Assembly (NCBI GenBank): GCA_965227265.1
Contig: OZ245738.1
Coordinates: 930,001-994,000 of the forward strand
Length of the DNA stretch: 64,000 nt
From: UBA2336 sp965227265
Lineage (GTDB): Bacteria; Bacteroidota; Bacteroidia; Cytophagales; Cyclobacteriaceae
Direction of reading: 5' to 3'
Numbering within the stretch: position 1 is the first letter of the stretch; every line of letters starts with the position of its first letter. The position numbers were made by a program, and so were the translations under genes. The notes under the pieces were generated by a model, which saw nothing but the letters and a program-made list of their open reading frames with translations, did no database searches and was not told where the DNA came from. Of the stretch, positions 52,356-62,800 are shown piece by piece.

Positions 52356-55004
52356 ATGAGTAAAAGTTTCTGGTTTCGGTTTCTTGAATGGTTTTGCCCG
52401 CCTGCTATATACGAAGGCATTGAAGGCGATTTGCTGGAAGAATATGAAACTAATATCCAACAGAAAGGAATACGAAAAGCGAACCTGAACTTATGCCTGA
52501 ATGTGCTAAAGTTTTTTAGGCCCGGAATTATTCTTCGAAACAGAGTTAAGCTTGAATTAATCAATACCATTATGCTTGGAAACTATTTAAAAGTTGCTTC
52601 GCGCAACATTGTAAAGCGCAAAATGTATTCGTTTATAAATGCGTTTGGATTAAGTGTTGCAATTGCATTCTGCACACTCATTTACCTGTTTGTTCAGGAC
52701 GAGAAAAGCTTTGATCAATTCCATTCCGACAAGGAATCGATCTATCGATTGCATACGACAAATTTTAATTCTATTAAACATCAGGAAGGAGATAAGTACC
52801 CTTTTAACAGTCATGCATATCTCCCGGCCCAGCTCGGAGAAGTTATGCTGGATGAAATGAGCGAAGTACAATCTATGACCCGCTTTACCAGCTATAACGA
52901 AGGCGTTATGAGCTATGGAGGAAATAATTTCAATCAGAAGTTTGCCTGTGCAGATAGCGGTTTTTTTAAAGTTTTTTCTTTTAAAATTTTATCGGGCGAT
53001 CGCGTTAACCCACTACGTTCATCATCCGATGCGGTATTGACTCCCGCTCTCGCAACGAAATTTTTTGGCGATCAGGACCCGATTGGAAAAGTTTTTACGC
53101 TCACGCTAGAAGGAGAAAAAAAGGAGTTAAGAGTATCGGCTATTATTGAAACGCCACCATCAAATTCCAGTATAACCTACGACATGTTGGTATCCTTTGA
53201 AGTTCATCCCTGGTTTTCCCGTTCACGTGAACAATGGGGTAATTTCTCATACCCAACATTCATTAAAGTTCAACCTAATGTTGATAGGGCAATGTTCAAA
53301 GTGCATCTGGATACGCTCGCGAATAAGTATATGGCCGACCGGTTTAAAAAATGGCGAGAACGTGAAACGATTCCTGCAGAGATTACTCCTACAACATTTA
53401 ATATCATGCCGCTTGCAGACATTCACCTGGCAAAGGAAATTTCATGGGATAAGTCAAGTGATCCGCAATACTCCTGGATATTAGGCGGCATAGCTGTTTT
53501 GATTCTTTTAATCGCGTGTATCAATTATATTTCATTAGCGTTAACCACTTCTGCTTCACGCAGGATTGAGGTAGGAATTCGTAAAGTCGTAGGAGCGCAG
53601 AAGAAACAGGTTGCCTGGCAATTTGCCATTGAGTCACTTGTGCTGGCTTTTATATCGATGGTCATTGGGTTGATACTTGTTATTATTTTTCTTCCCTTCT
53701 TTAATGAATTTACGCAAAAGAACATTGTTCTTACAGTATTCAACTTTTTGCAGGTTTCTGCAGTTGCCTTTGTAATAACATTGATTGTTGGACTAATGGC
53801 GGGAAGTTATCCTGCACTTTTCCTATCCGGATTTTTGCCGGCCCTTGTACTAAAGGGAAGATTTACATCTAAGCTGCAAGCCGGGTTCACCAAGCCCCTT
53901 GTCGTATTTCAGTTTTTTCTTTCGGCATCAATGATCATTTGCTCTGTTATTATGTATAGGCAAATGATTTATGTTACTACAAAAAATCTTGGCTTCAGTA
54001 AAGAACAAGTTATTGCTATTCCAACGCAGACGGGTTGGACTCCGCAAGCAAATCACGTGGTGGAACAGTTCCGTAACGTAACAAAAACAAATCGTGATGT
54101 GATCGGTGTGACAGGTGTAACCTCTTCATTTAATAAAGGCTGGTCACGATATGGTTACCAGATTAAAGGTGAGAATAAAGAGGCTTATATCTACGGAGTC
54201 GATTCACAATATATTCCGCTGTTGGGAATTGACCTCGTTCAGGGTCGCAATTTTGATCCGGCCATCATATCTGACTCAACAGCTGTTATTGTAAATGAAG
54301 CTTTAGTGAAAGATATGGAGTGGAAGGATCCTTTAGCCGAACATTTAAACTGGGATGAGGATACCGTTGGATTAGGTGCACCCGTAATTGGAGTGATGAA
54401 GGATTATCATTTTCAATCGCTGGAAAATAATATTGAGCCTATGTTTATCTCATTAAAGATTGGTTACCTGATGACTATCCTGGTTAAGATTACACCGGAT
54501 AACGTTCCGGATAAGGTTGAACAGCTTAGAAAAGCCTGGGTAAGCATATATCCTGATAAACCGTTTGAATACACCTTCGTTGATGAAGATGTGGCTTCGC
54601 AATACGATGCGCATAAACGCTGGTCAAAGATCATGGGACTTTCAACCATCTTCGCCATCGTCATCGCCTGTCTTGGCTTGTTTGGATTAGCGGGAATCAA
54701 CGCAATTAATCGTACCAAAGAAATTGGTATCCGTAAAGTAATGGGTGCTCAATTGGGAAGTATTTTCATTCTTCTTAATAAACAGTTTGTGTTGTTTGCC
54801 CTGATTGCTTTTATGCTGGCAGTTCCACTATCCTGGTACGCCATGAATAAATGGTTGAGCAGTTTTAAATTTGCCATCACGATAGGATGGGAGTTGTTTG
54901 CGTTTAGTACGCTGGCAGGCTTGGCAATTGCGTTGGGAACGGTCAGTTATCATGCAATCAAAGCTGCCTTAATAAATCCAGCAGATACGCTGAAGCACGA
55001 ATAA
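52356..55004 (+). CDS. Large FtsX/MacB-like ABC permease with N-terminal prefix domain
   Basis: An 882-residue paralogue of the permease at 12737. The N-terminal soluble domain (FWFRFLEWFCPPAIYEGIEG, DLLEEYETNIQQKG) corresponds to the prefix domain, followed by an amphipathic linker and TM1 (SFINAFGLSVAIAFCTLIYL). Then come the first periplasmic domain, a TM bundle with RIEVGIRKVVGAQKKQV, the second periplasmic domain and the last bundle with EIGIRKVMGAQLGSI. No ATPase gene is adjacent. It probably acts as the effector of the PadR-controlled unit. Substrate unknown. Confidence 0.9.
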   Translation: MSKSFWFRFLEWFCPPAIYEGIEGDLLEEYETNIQQKGIRKANLNLCLNVLKFFRPGIILRNRVKLELINTIMLGNYLKVASRNIVKRKMYSFINAFGLSVAIAFCTLIYLFVQDEKSFDQFHSDKESIYRLHTTNFNSIKHQEGDKYPFNSHAYLPAQLGEVMLDEMSEVQSMTRFTSYNEGVMSYGGNNFNQKFACADSGFFKVFSFKILSGDRVNPLRSSSDAVLTPALATKFFGDQDPIGKVFTLTLEGEKKELRVSAIIETPPSNSSITYDMLVSFEVHPWFSRSREQWGNFSYPTFIKVQPNVDRAMFKVHLDTLANKYMADRFKKWRERETIPAEITPTTFNIMPLADIHLAKEISWDKSSDPQYSWILGGIAVLILLIACINYISLALTTSASRRIEVGIRKVVGAQKKQVAWQFAIESLVLAFISMVIGLILVIIFLPFFNEFTQKNIVLTVFNFLQVSAVAFVITLIVGLMAGSYPALFLSGFLPALVLKGRFTSKLQAGFTKPLVVFQFFLSASMIICSVIMYRQMIYVTTKNLGFSKEQVIAIPTQTGWTPQANHVVEQFRNVTKTNRDVIGVTGVTSSFNKGWSRYGYQIKGENKEAYIYGVDSQYIPLLGIDLVQGRNFDPAIISDSTAVIVNEALVKDMEWKDPLAEHLNWDEDTVGLGAPVIGVMKDYHFQSLENNIEPMFISLKIGYLMTILVKITPDNVPDKVEQLRKAWVSIYPDKPFEYTFVDEDVASQYDAHKRWSKIMGLSTIFAIVIACLGLFGLAGINAINRTKEIGIRKVMGAQLGSIFILLNKQFVLFALIAFMLAVPLSWYAMNKWLSSFKFAITIGWELFAFSTLAGLAIALGTVSYHAIKAALINPADTLKHE

Positions 55005-55016
55005 AAAGGCAGTAGG

Positions 55017-55046
55017 GATTAGGCATGGCTCACCAAATGCCTAATC
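55017..55046. terminator. Perfect 10-base hairpin between convergent genes
   Basis: GATTAGGCAT (55017-55026) and ATGCCTAATC (55037-55046) pair perfectly around a 10-base loop, with flanking AGGCAGTA / TATTGCCT adding further pairs. There is no T-run, so factor-independent termination is uncertain. It lies between the permease (ends 55004) and smc (ends 55067) and would fold on either strand. Confidence 0.5.
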
Positions 55047-55066
55047 TCTTATTGCCTAAATTCCTT

Positions 55067-58000
55067 TTAAGCCAATTCTCTCAAATCAACGGGTACAACC
55101 CGCGATACACCTTTCTCAATCATGGTAATACCATAGATCACATCGGTTGTGCTCATCGTCCGCTTGTTGTGGGTTACGATCACAAACTGTGAGTCGTGAC
55201 TGAACTTGCGGATGATGTTGTTGAACTTATCAATGTTTGCATCATCCAATGGAGCATCAACCTCATCGAAAATACAGAACGGTGCCGGCTTCAATAAATA
55301 CATCGAGAACAATAACGCAGTTGCAGTTAGAGTTTTCTCACCACCGGAAAGCTGGTTGATTGACAATGGGCGCTTTCCTTTAGGCTTGGCAATGATTTCA
55401 ATTTCTGATTCCAACGGGTTTGTTGGGTCTGTTAATTTCAAATCACATTCATCGCCTTCTGTGAAGAGTGAGCGGAAGACTTCAATAAACGATGTCTTGA
55501 TTTTAGTGAACGCATCCATAAAGGTCTCACTGGCAACACCTTCAATTTCACTGATCGTTGCCAATAAAGATTCTTTGGCTTTAATTAAATCATCTTTCTG
55601 AGCGATGATAAAATCATTACGCTCTTTAATCTCTGTGTAAGCCTCCATCGCCATCGGATTGATAGGTCCCATGTTATCGAGACGCTCCCGCGTACGGCTA
55701 ATATCACTGCGAAGTTTTTCTTCATCCTGATCTTTCAATAGTTCTTCGTCTTCCGGTGTAGATCCCTGAATAACTGAATCAAGATCGATGTTAAACTCAA
55801 CCGATAATCTTTCCTTCACAGAGTTGAGCTGCATCTTGCTTTCATTCACCGTGTTCTGAAGCTCCATTAAAATGCTGTCAATATTTTGACGAGCATGTTG
55901 GGCTTCGCGAAGCTCTTTCTCCACCACATCAATGTTGCCGCGTGCTTCGTAATATTCTTTTTCAGCTTCGCTCAAGCCTTTCTCCATGTTTTCCTTTTCG
56001 GTGTACATACCGATCAGCTCTTCATCGTTGCTTTGTGTGGTTTCGATGATGCTCTTAACTTCTTCTTCGTTCTTTTTAAGCTCATCAACGTTTAATTCTA
56101 TACGCTGACTGCTTTGCTGCATGGATTCCTGCTTAAAGCGGATTTCCTGATCCGTGCTCTTCACGCGGTTCTCCTGCTGATGGAAGAAGATATTCTGTTC
56201 ATTGAATGCTGCTGACTTTTGTCCAAGCAATTCGTTCTGAGAAGATAATTTCTCTGTCAGATCAACAAGTTTAGTCTCTTGCTCGTGAAGCTGATGCTGA
56301 TACTCAAGCGCCTTAGGCTTTAGCTCATCAAGCTCCCTTAATAACGTATCAACTTTCTCTAGAATATCTTCTCTGCGCAAGCCTGCTGTGCTGAGCATAT
56401 TAGCAAACTGCTCGCTCTTTGTGCGGAATGAAACATATTCCTCATTCACCTGACGAATAGAAGTCTGCAGCTCATCAATTTGATGACGCATCTTGTTCGA
56501 CTTCATTCGCTCCAGATCACTCTGACGTTGTAACAAGCTTGCACGGATATCATCCAGCTTAATATTAAGCTCTCTGATTTCTTTGTCAAGCTTCTCTAAG
56601 TTCTTAGCGCGTCCAATCTTCTTACCTTCAAATAGCCCTACTGATCCACCGGAGATACTGAATCTGCGCTTCGTAAATTTACCGCTCTTCGTAATAAATG
56701 TGCTTTCATCTTCCAGCGGAATATTCCTTGGATCACCTTCGTAAACATAAACCTTGTCAAGGATGAACGACATCAGCTTGCGATACTTTGGATCAAACTC
56801 GATGATCTGCGTTGCCGGGAAAGCGTTATCGTAAATTCGGGTAGGCGTAGCGTCAAAGCGCTCGAATGTATCCAGAATAAAGAAGTGAGCTTTACCTTTT
56901 GAAGCATCGCTCAGGATGTTAATCGCTTCATAAGCTTCTGACTCGTGATCAACAATATAATAATTGAGGTATTGCTCTAAATAGTTTTCAATCGCAACTC
57001 TGTATTCTTCCGAGCACGTTAAAATATCGGAAAGGAGTGGAGCATTCTTGGCGATCTTCTTCTTTAAGAATTTGATTGCTTCCGGAAAGCCTTCCAGATT
57101 CTCAACCAGTGATTTAGTAAGGTTGTATTCGTTCTGACGAGCATCCAGCTTTCGGTTGGTTGCGTTCATCTCTTCCCGAATCATTTCAATCGTCTTCTCT
57201 GTATTCGAGATACGCTCTTCACCTTCTTCTTCTGCTTGCTTTAGAACTGTGAGCTCATTGTTTTTATGCGTTAGCTCATCCTGTAATTCAACAAGCTTCT
57301 TTTCAAATTCAACCAGACTTTCGCTTTGCTGATTGGTATCCGTTGTTGTGCGTTCAAGTTCCTGCTTGAAAGAAGAAACCTGGATCTCACGAATTTCGAC
57401 CGCCTTATTTGTTTGAAAGCTTTCTTCCTGACGCTCGCGCTGAACACTGCGCAATCCATCTGATTCAGTTTGAAGATCAGCCGTTACTTTCTTCTGCTCT
57501 TCATACTCAGCTTTCAAATGTTCAAGCTTGTTCGAGATTTCAAGGAAGATTTGCTCAGCAGCTTCGCGTTCCGTTTCCAAACTTTGAATGCTGAACCGTG
57601 CGCGTTCATTGCTTTTCTTATCTTGATCGAGTTGATCGCGGAGATTTGCCGCGCGGTCATTCAAATATTTTAAACGTTCGTTCTTGATCTGCTTCTCACT
57701 TTCGTAATGACGGATCTTCGAAACAAATTCGTTAATTGTTTTCTGTCTGGTTGAAAGTGTTTTCTCCTTCGTAATCAATTCAGCCTTCGAGCTTTCAATA
57801 GATGCTTCTTTTTCAGCGATCTCAGCTGCAAGCTTGATCTTACGATCATTTTCATCCTGAACTTGTTGGTTAACGGCAGCAGACTTTTCTTTCTGTTTGT
57901 TTACAACAACTTTAGCGAGCGTAATGCTTTTGTCTTTATAGTCTTCTTTGATCTTGTAATAGTTCTCAGTCTGCTTAGCCTGTTTCTCCAGGCTCTTCAT

Positions 58001-58603
58001 GTTCTTTTCGATCTCAAACAACAAATCTTCTACGCGTTCAAGATCTGTATCGGTATCTTCAAGCTTCTTCAGTGTTTCTTTCTTGCGCTTCTTGAATTTT
58101 GAAATTCCGGCAGCTTCTTCAAACAGCATTCTCCGTGAATTGTCTTTGTCGTTCAAAAGATCATCGACCATGCCTAACTCAATAATTGCATAGCTGTTAG
58201 AAGCCACACCCGTGTCCATGAATAGATTGGTAATGTCTTTCAACCGGCAGGTAACATTATTCAATAGGTATTCACTTTCACCCGTCCGGTAAAGTCTGCG
58301 GGTAATGGTAATCTGTGAATACTCAGTAGGGAGGATGTTCTTCGTATTATTGATCGTAAGCGAAACTTCAGCCATCTGTTGTGCAGAGCGGCCGCTTGTT
58401 CCATTGAAGATGACGTTTTCCATCTTTTCGGATCGTAATGCACTGGTTTTCTGCTCTCCAAGCACCCACCGGATCGAGTCAACGACATTCGACTTTCCAC
58501 ATCCATTCGGACCAACAATGCCCGTTATCCCCTCGTCAAAATTGATTGTGATTTTGTCGGCAAAACTCTTAAAGCCCTTGATCTCCAGCTTGGCTAATTG
58601 CAT
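55067..58603 (-). CDS. smc: Chromosome segregation protein SMC
   Basis: This 1178-residue ATPase condenses and organises the chromosome. The N-terminal head has the Walker A motif GPNGCGKSN at 31-39. Long coiled-coil arms (about 170-500 and 660-1000) flank a hinge near 510-640 (GFPEAIKFLKKKIAKNAPLL, YLNYYIVDHESEAYEAI). The C-terminal head contains the signature NQLSGGEKTLTATALL and Walker B FCIFDEVDAPLDDAN. ATG at 58603 gives the standard MQLAKLEIKGFKSF start; an in-frame codon at 58702 adds unrelated residues. ScpA and ScpB are not in the window. Confidence 0.97.
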   Translation of the reverse strand: MQLAKLEIKGFKSFADKITINFDEGITGIVGPNGCGKSNVVDSIRWVLGEQKTSALRSEKMENVIFNGTSGRSAQQMAEVSLTINNTKNILPTEYSQITITRRLYRTGESEYLLNNVTCRLKDITNLFMDTGVASNSYAIIELGMVDDLLNDKDNSRRMLFEEAAGISKFKKRKKETLKKLEDTDTDLERVEDLLFEIEKNMKSLEKQAKQTENYYKIKEDYKDKSITLAKVVVNKQKEKSAAVNQQVQDENDRKIKLAAEIAEKEASIESSKAELITKEKTLSTRQKTINEFVSKIRHYESEKQIKNERLKYLNDRAANLRDQLDQDKKSNERARFSIQSLETEREAAEQIFLEISNKLEHLKAEYEEQKKVTADLQTESDGLRSVQRERQEESFQTNKAVEIREIQVSSFKQELERTTTDTNQQSESLVEFEKKLVELQDELTHKNNELTVLKQAEEEGEERISNTEKTIEMIREEMNATNRKLDARQNEYNLTKSLVENLEGFPEAIKFLKKKIAKNAPLLSDILTCSEEYRVAIENYLEQYLNYYIVDHESEAYEAINILSDASKGKAHFFILDTFERFDATPTRIYDNAFPATQIIEFDPKYRKLMSFILDKVYVYEGDPRNIPLEDESTFITKSGKFTKRRFSISGGSVGLFEGKKIGRAKNLEKLDKEIRELNIKLDDIRASLLQRQSDLERMKSNKMRHQIDELQTSIRQVNEEYVSFRTKSEQFANMLSTAGLRREDILEKVDTLLRELDELKPKALEYQHQLHEQETKLVDLTEKLSSQNELLGQKSAAFNEQNIFFHQQENRVKSTDQEIRFKQESMQQSSQRIELNVDELKKNEEEVKSIIETTQSNDEELIGMYTEKENMEKGLSEAEKEYYEARGNIDVVEKELREAQHARQNIDSILMELQNTVNESKMQLNSVKERLSVEFNIDLDSVIQGSTPEDEELLKDQDEEKLRSDISRTRERLDNMGPINPMAMEAYTEIKERNDFIIAQKDDLIKAKESLLATISEIEGVASETFMDAFTKIKTSFIEVFRSLFTEGDECDLKLTDPTNPLESEIEIIAKPKGKRPLSINQLSGGEKTLTATALLFSMYLLKPAPFCIFDEVDAPLDDANIDKFNNIIRKFSHDSQFVIVTHNKRTMSTTDVIYGITMIEKGVSRVVPVDLRELA

Positions 58604-58735
58604 AAAAAAAACTCCGTAGTGGTTAGTAAAGTCGGCAAAGATATACTTCTCGAACCTGCAATTCAAAAATATATTGTGGTTGCTGGAAAAGTTTAAAATC
58701 AAACAGAATTGCTGATTTTTTAGTTATTTTTGGGT

Positions 58736-59290
58736 ATGGATGAAAAGATCATTTTTTACATCATTCTCGGTATAATCTATTTCATTTATAATGCCGTGAA
58801 AAAGAAGAAGCCTGATAACGAACCAGGCCCTGATCGTCCGCAATCCAGACCACAAACCAATAAGCCTCAACCGGTTAGTTTTGAAGATCTCCTTCGCGAG
58901 ATAACCGAAGGTAAAGAGCCTCAAAAATTTCCAGAATCACCTGTAAATCAGAAAACCGAATATCGTCAGCCACTTCCTAAGCCAAAGCCGGCATATGTAG
59001 ACTATGATGACGACTTGGAGGATGAAGAGAAGAGCCTCGAAAAAACCAGCTTCGATGACGACCGAAGCAATAAAGCGTATGAAGAGGCCAAGAAAATGGC
59101 TTTTAATAGACCTTCGCTGGAGGAAACCCTCAAACTTGATCAAGTCAACACAACTTTTGGCAGATTTAAGGTTTTTGAGAAAAAAGAAGACTCCGGAGTA
59201 TTGTTTGAATATGTGAAAGACTTACGTGATCCCAAAGGCTTCAAAAAAGCCTTAATCCTGAGTGAAGTACTCAACAGAAGGCATTTTTAG
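58736..59290 (+). CDS. Single-span membrane protein with disordered acidic region, 184 aa
   Basis: The protein has a hydrophobic helix at residues 4-20 (EKIIFYIILGIIYFIYNAVK) followed by a Lys cluster, giving an N-out, C-in anchor. The next ~110 residues are low-complexity (Pro, Glu, Asp, Lys), probably disordered. The end is an ordered segment (FEYVKDLRDPKGFKKALILS, EVLNRRHF). ATG at 58736 is chosen over TTG 58730. It diverges from smc. I recognise it only as a type often seen in Cytophagales; function unknown. Confidence 0.75.
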   Translation: MDEKIIFYIILGIIYFIYNAVKKKKPDNEPGPDRPQSRPQTNKPQPVSFEDLLREITEGKEPQKFPESPVNQKTEYRQPLPKPKPAYVDYDDDLEDEEKSLEKTSFDDDRSNKAYEEAKKMAFNRPSLEETLKLDQVNTTFGRFKVFEKKEDSGVLFEYVKDLRDPKGFKKALILSEVLNRRHF

Positions 59291-59421
59291 ACTGAAAAAG
59301 TCACTTTTTAATATAAATATTACGTGTATAGGATAAGCGTGCTTCAATCCTTTTGATGCATCTATAATAAGGCTGACCTTTACAGGTGCTTAATTGTGCA
59401 ATTCAACGGTTACAATAATTT

Positions 59422-59454
59422 TTTGAACGTAATTCATAATTGCCTAACTTTTTG
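59422..59454 (+). promoter_or_regulatory. Candidate promoter for the secreted protein and surface-protein pair
   Basis: TTTG at 59422-59425 and TAACTTTTTG at 59445-59454 resemble the Bacteroidota -33/-7 pair with a 19-base spacer, 15 bases before the ATG at 59469. The -7 element deviates slightly from TAnnTTTG. The rest of the 178-base gap (59291-59468) shows nothing else. Confidence 0.45.
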
Positions 59455-59468
59455 AACTTTTTATTGAA

Positions 59469-59816
59469 ATGAACCTGATCAAGACCTTGTTAATCACATC
59501 TTTAGTGACGCTTTTTTCGGGCGCGTATGCGCAGTGTTCACAAAAGATTGAACTGAAACGCGTAAAAGACGCAACTGCTGAAACCCATGGTGAGTTCAGT
59601 CTAAAGGTCAAAGGCGATTATAGTGGTCAGCTTATTTTAACAGATGGTATCGAGCAGAAAGAAGTTAAAAGCTTTAGCGGAACAGGCTCAAGCTCAATAG
59701 CTCTTATTAACCTCGTAAAAGATTATTCCTATAAAGTGGTGTTGGAATTCAAGAACGAAGAGAAGTTCCTGTGTAAAAGAAAAGTTGTACTTATTCCCGT
59801 AACCGATGTTAAGTAG
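59469..59816 (+). CDS. Small secreted protein, 115 aa
   Basis: A signal peptide (MNLIKTLLITSLVTLFSGAYAQ) leaves a mature protein of about 93 residues starting Cys-Ser-Gln. It is predicted to form a single beta-sandwich domain (EFSLKVKGDYSGQLILTD, GSSSIALINLVKDYSYKVVL). A second Cys near the C-terminus (FLCKRKVVL) could form a disulfide with the first. No family recognised. The stop codon is followed after one base by the ATG of the giant surface protein, so it is probably an accessory or co-expressed factor. Confidence 0.8.
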   Translation: MNLIKTLLITSLVTLFSGAYAQCSQKIELKRVKDATAETHGEFSLKVKGDYSGQLILTDGIEQKEVKSFSGTGSSSIALINLVKDYSYKVVLEFKNEEKFLCKRKVVLIPVTDVK

Positions 59817-59817
59817 T

Positions 59818-62800
59818 ATGGGAAAGTCTATCCGCCATTTTTTATTCCTGGGATTTGTTCTTGTAAGCGTTGCTTCAGCAAGTGCTCAATGTTTATCGAT
59901 TTCAATCGGCTCGACTCAGCCGGTTTCCTGTTTTTCAGGGAATGACGGTAGAATAACATTAAACATAACCTCATCAAGTGCTCAGGCTACATCACCTTGG
60001 GATATTGAGCTCTATTATCGCGATAGTGGCGGTGGTTTAACCCAATTAGCCTTTCACGACAATGTTAGCGTTACTTCGATAACATTTATGGCCGGGAACG
60101 GGTCACTTAACTCCGCAGGCGCAGATGCTTTTGGTATCGTTTCAAATGAAAGTGATCCCGGCAGTGAATACAGGATTATTGTTACTGCTTCAGGTACAGG
60201 AACGTTTACGTGCAGAACCAAGCAAATTAATGGCATCACCATAGCTGAACCTGATGAATTGTTGGGATCAGTTGCATCTATAACTCCTGCCTGTACGCCA
60301 GGTTCGGGTGCAATTGCAATTAATGTTTCAGGTGGCTCACCTTCGTATATTTATACCTGGACAGGTCCGACACCAATACTAAATACAGTAGAAGACCCAA
60401 CTGGTCTGAATGCCGGAACTTACTCTGTTACAATCGGAGACGGATTGGGTTGCTCGGTTCCTATTACAGGTATAGTAGTTCCTCCACCACCTGATGCAAC
60501 GATAAGTGCAGCAGGACCTTTTTGCGAAACGGGTGCAGCTGTTCAATTAACAGCAGTTACCCCGGGAGGAACCTGGAGCGGAACAGGAGTTAGTCCAACA
60601 GGAATGTTTGATCCGGTTGCTGCAGGAGTGGGAACGCATACAATTACGTATTCAATTTCATCAGGGCCCTGTCCTACATCGGATACAGAAGATTTCGTTG
60701 TTGCGCCTGCACCTGATCCAACCATTACACCAGCTGGCCCTTTCTGCTCGACAGGAATAGCCGTTACATTAACAGCTGCTTCTCCAGGCGGCAACTGGAG
60801 CGGAACAGGGATTACGAGCGCAACATTAGGAACTTTTAACCCTGCAACAGCGGGTATGGGTTCTCATACGATTACCTATACAATCACGGGTACTTGTACA
60901 GTGTCGGATACAGAAACTATAGTTGTTCAAGCACCGGCTACTGTAACAATAACTCCGGCAGGCCCATTATGTGTTAGTGGCTCAGTCATAAATCTTGTTG
61001 CATCCGTTGCGGGTGGAACCTGGACTGGTACGGGCATTACCGATGCAACGTTAGGCACCTTTAACCCTGCAACAGCCACCGCAGGAAGCCATATAATTAC
61101 TTATACGTTACCCGATGGATGTTCTTCCTTTGACACTGAAACTATAATTGTTCAAAACCCAACTGTTGTTGCTATAAATGCCGCAGGTCCTTTCTGTAGT
61201 ACAGGAGGCACGGTGAACTTGACAGCTACAGTTCCAGGTGGAACATGGAGCGGAACAGGAGTTAGTGCTGCCGGTGTATTTGATCCAACTGTTGGTGCGG
61301 GTTCTTACACCATTACCTATACACTTTCTGATGCTTGTGCTTCCTTTGATACTGAGAATTTTATTGTAGTTGCACCTGCTGATCCAACCATAACACCAGC
61401 TGGCCCGTTCTGTGTAACAAGTCCAGCTACTAATCTAATTGCCGCTTCACCGGGTGGAACGTGGACTGGTACAGGCATTACCAATGCAGCAGCCGGAACA
61501 TTTGATCCAACAACAGTTCCTGCAGGCAGTTATGTTGTAACGTATACGATCACAGGCACATGTACAGTATCCGATACAGAAACAATTGTAGTACAAGCTC
61601 CTGCAGTTGCTGTTATCAATGCCGCTGGACCATTATGTGCTAACGGCCCTCTATTAACGTTAACAGCAACACCTGCAGGTGGAACGTGGAGCGGAACAGG
61701 TATTACTAACACAGCAACCGGTGATTTTAATCCTTCAGTATCCGGTGCGGGCACATTTGTTATTACCTACACTGTAGGAGTAGGCGCTTGTAATTCTGTT
61801 GATACAGAAAGCATTCAGGTTAACGCAGCGCCAACAGCAACCATTTCCGGTACAACTTCTATTTGCTCCGGGCAAACAGCTGCGCTTACAGTAACGTTTA
61901 CTGGAACTGCTCCCTTGTCATTTGATTACTTCGATGGCTCGTCAATCAATACTGTAACTACTTCAGCAAATCCTTTTACATTAAATGTTGCACCCACATC
62001 ACCCACAACAACAACGATAACCTACACAGTCACTTCTGTTAGTGATGCAACTTGTAGCGGAACAACGAGTGGCTCAGCTGACGTTACAATTAATACTCCC
62101 GTGCTCACGCTGCCTGCAACAACTGTCTGTGAAAATGGCGGAACAATATTTCTCACAGGCATTGTAACTGCAACTCCTTCAGGGGGAACGTTTAACTTCA
62201 GTGGCACTGGTATTATTGATCCGGCTACGGGAGAATTTGATCCGGCAGGATTATCAGGTCCAATTTCCATACAAGTTGATTACACAGAAGCTTGTGCAGC
62301 ACCAACCGGAACGTTGAATTTAACGGTCAGCAATTCAGCGGCAATGATAGTGCCTATCTCACCCGTTCAAGTTTGTCAGGGTACACCAACATTTGATCTT
62401 AATCCCTACGTAAGCGGAACACCAGCGACAGATTTAATCTTCACCGGTGGTCCGGGTGTTAACACGGCAACGGATCAATTTAATCCGGCTGGATTATCAG
62501 GTCTTCAAACTGTTACGGTAGATTATGTTGGAACATGTGCAGCTCCGCAAGTAAGCTTTCAAATTGACGTAATCACAACGCCAACATTAAATGTTTTGAC
62601 AACAACAACGTGTGAAAATGGGGCATCGATCCCGTTAACATCGAGGGTAATTGTTTCTCCTTCAGGCGGATCATTTTTGTTCTCGGGCCATCCGGGAGTT
62701 TCAGGAACTACCTTCGATCCATCGGGTATTGTTGGGCCTACAACGGTTAATATAAACGTAACCTATACCTTGTCAGGATGTGCGGTAGTTAATGATATAA

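Noticed and set aside
58604..58702. Upstream extension of smc
   Set aside because: The 33 extra residues are not SMC-like; the conserved N-terminus begins at ATG 58603.
60490..61830. Regular ~220-bp repeats considered as a CRISPR or satellite array
   Set aside because: The period stays in the reading frame and encodes repeated Ig-like modules; there are no identical short repeats with unique spacers.
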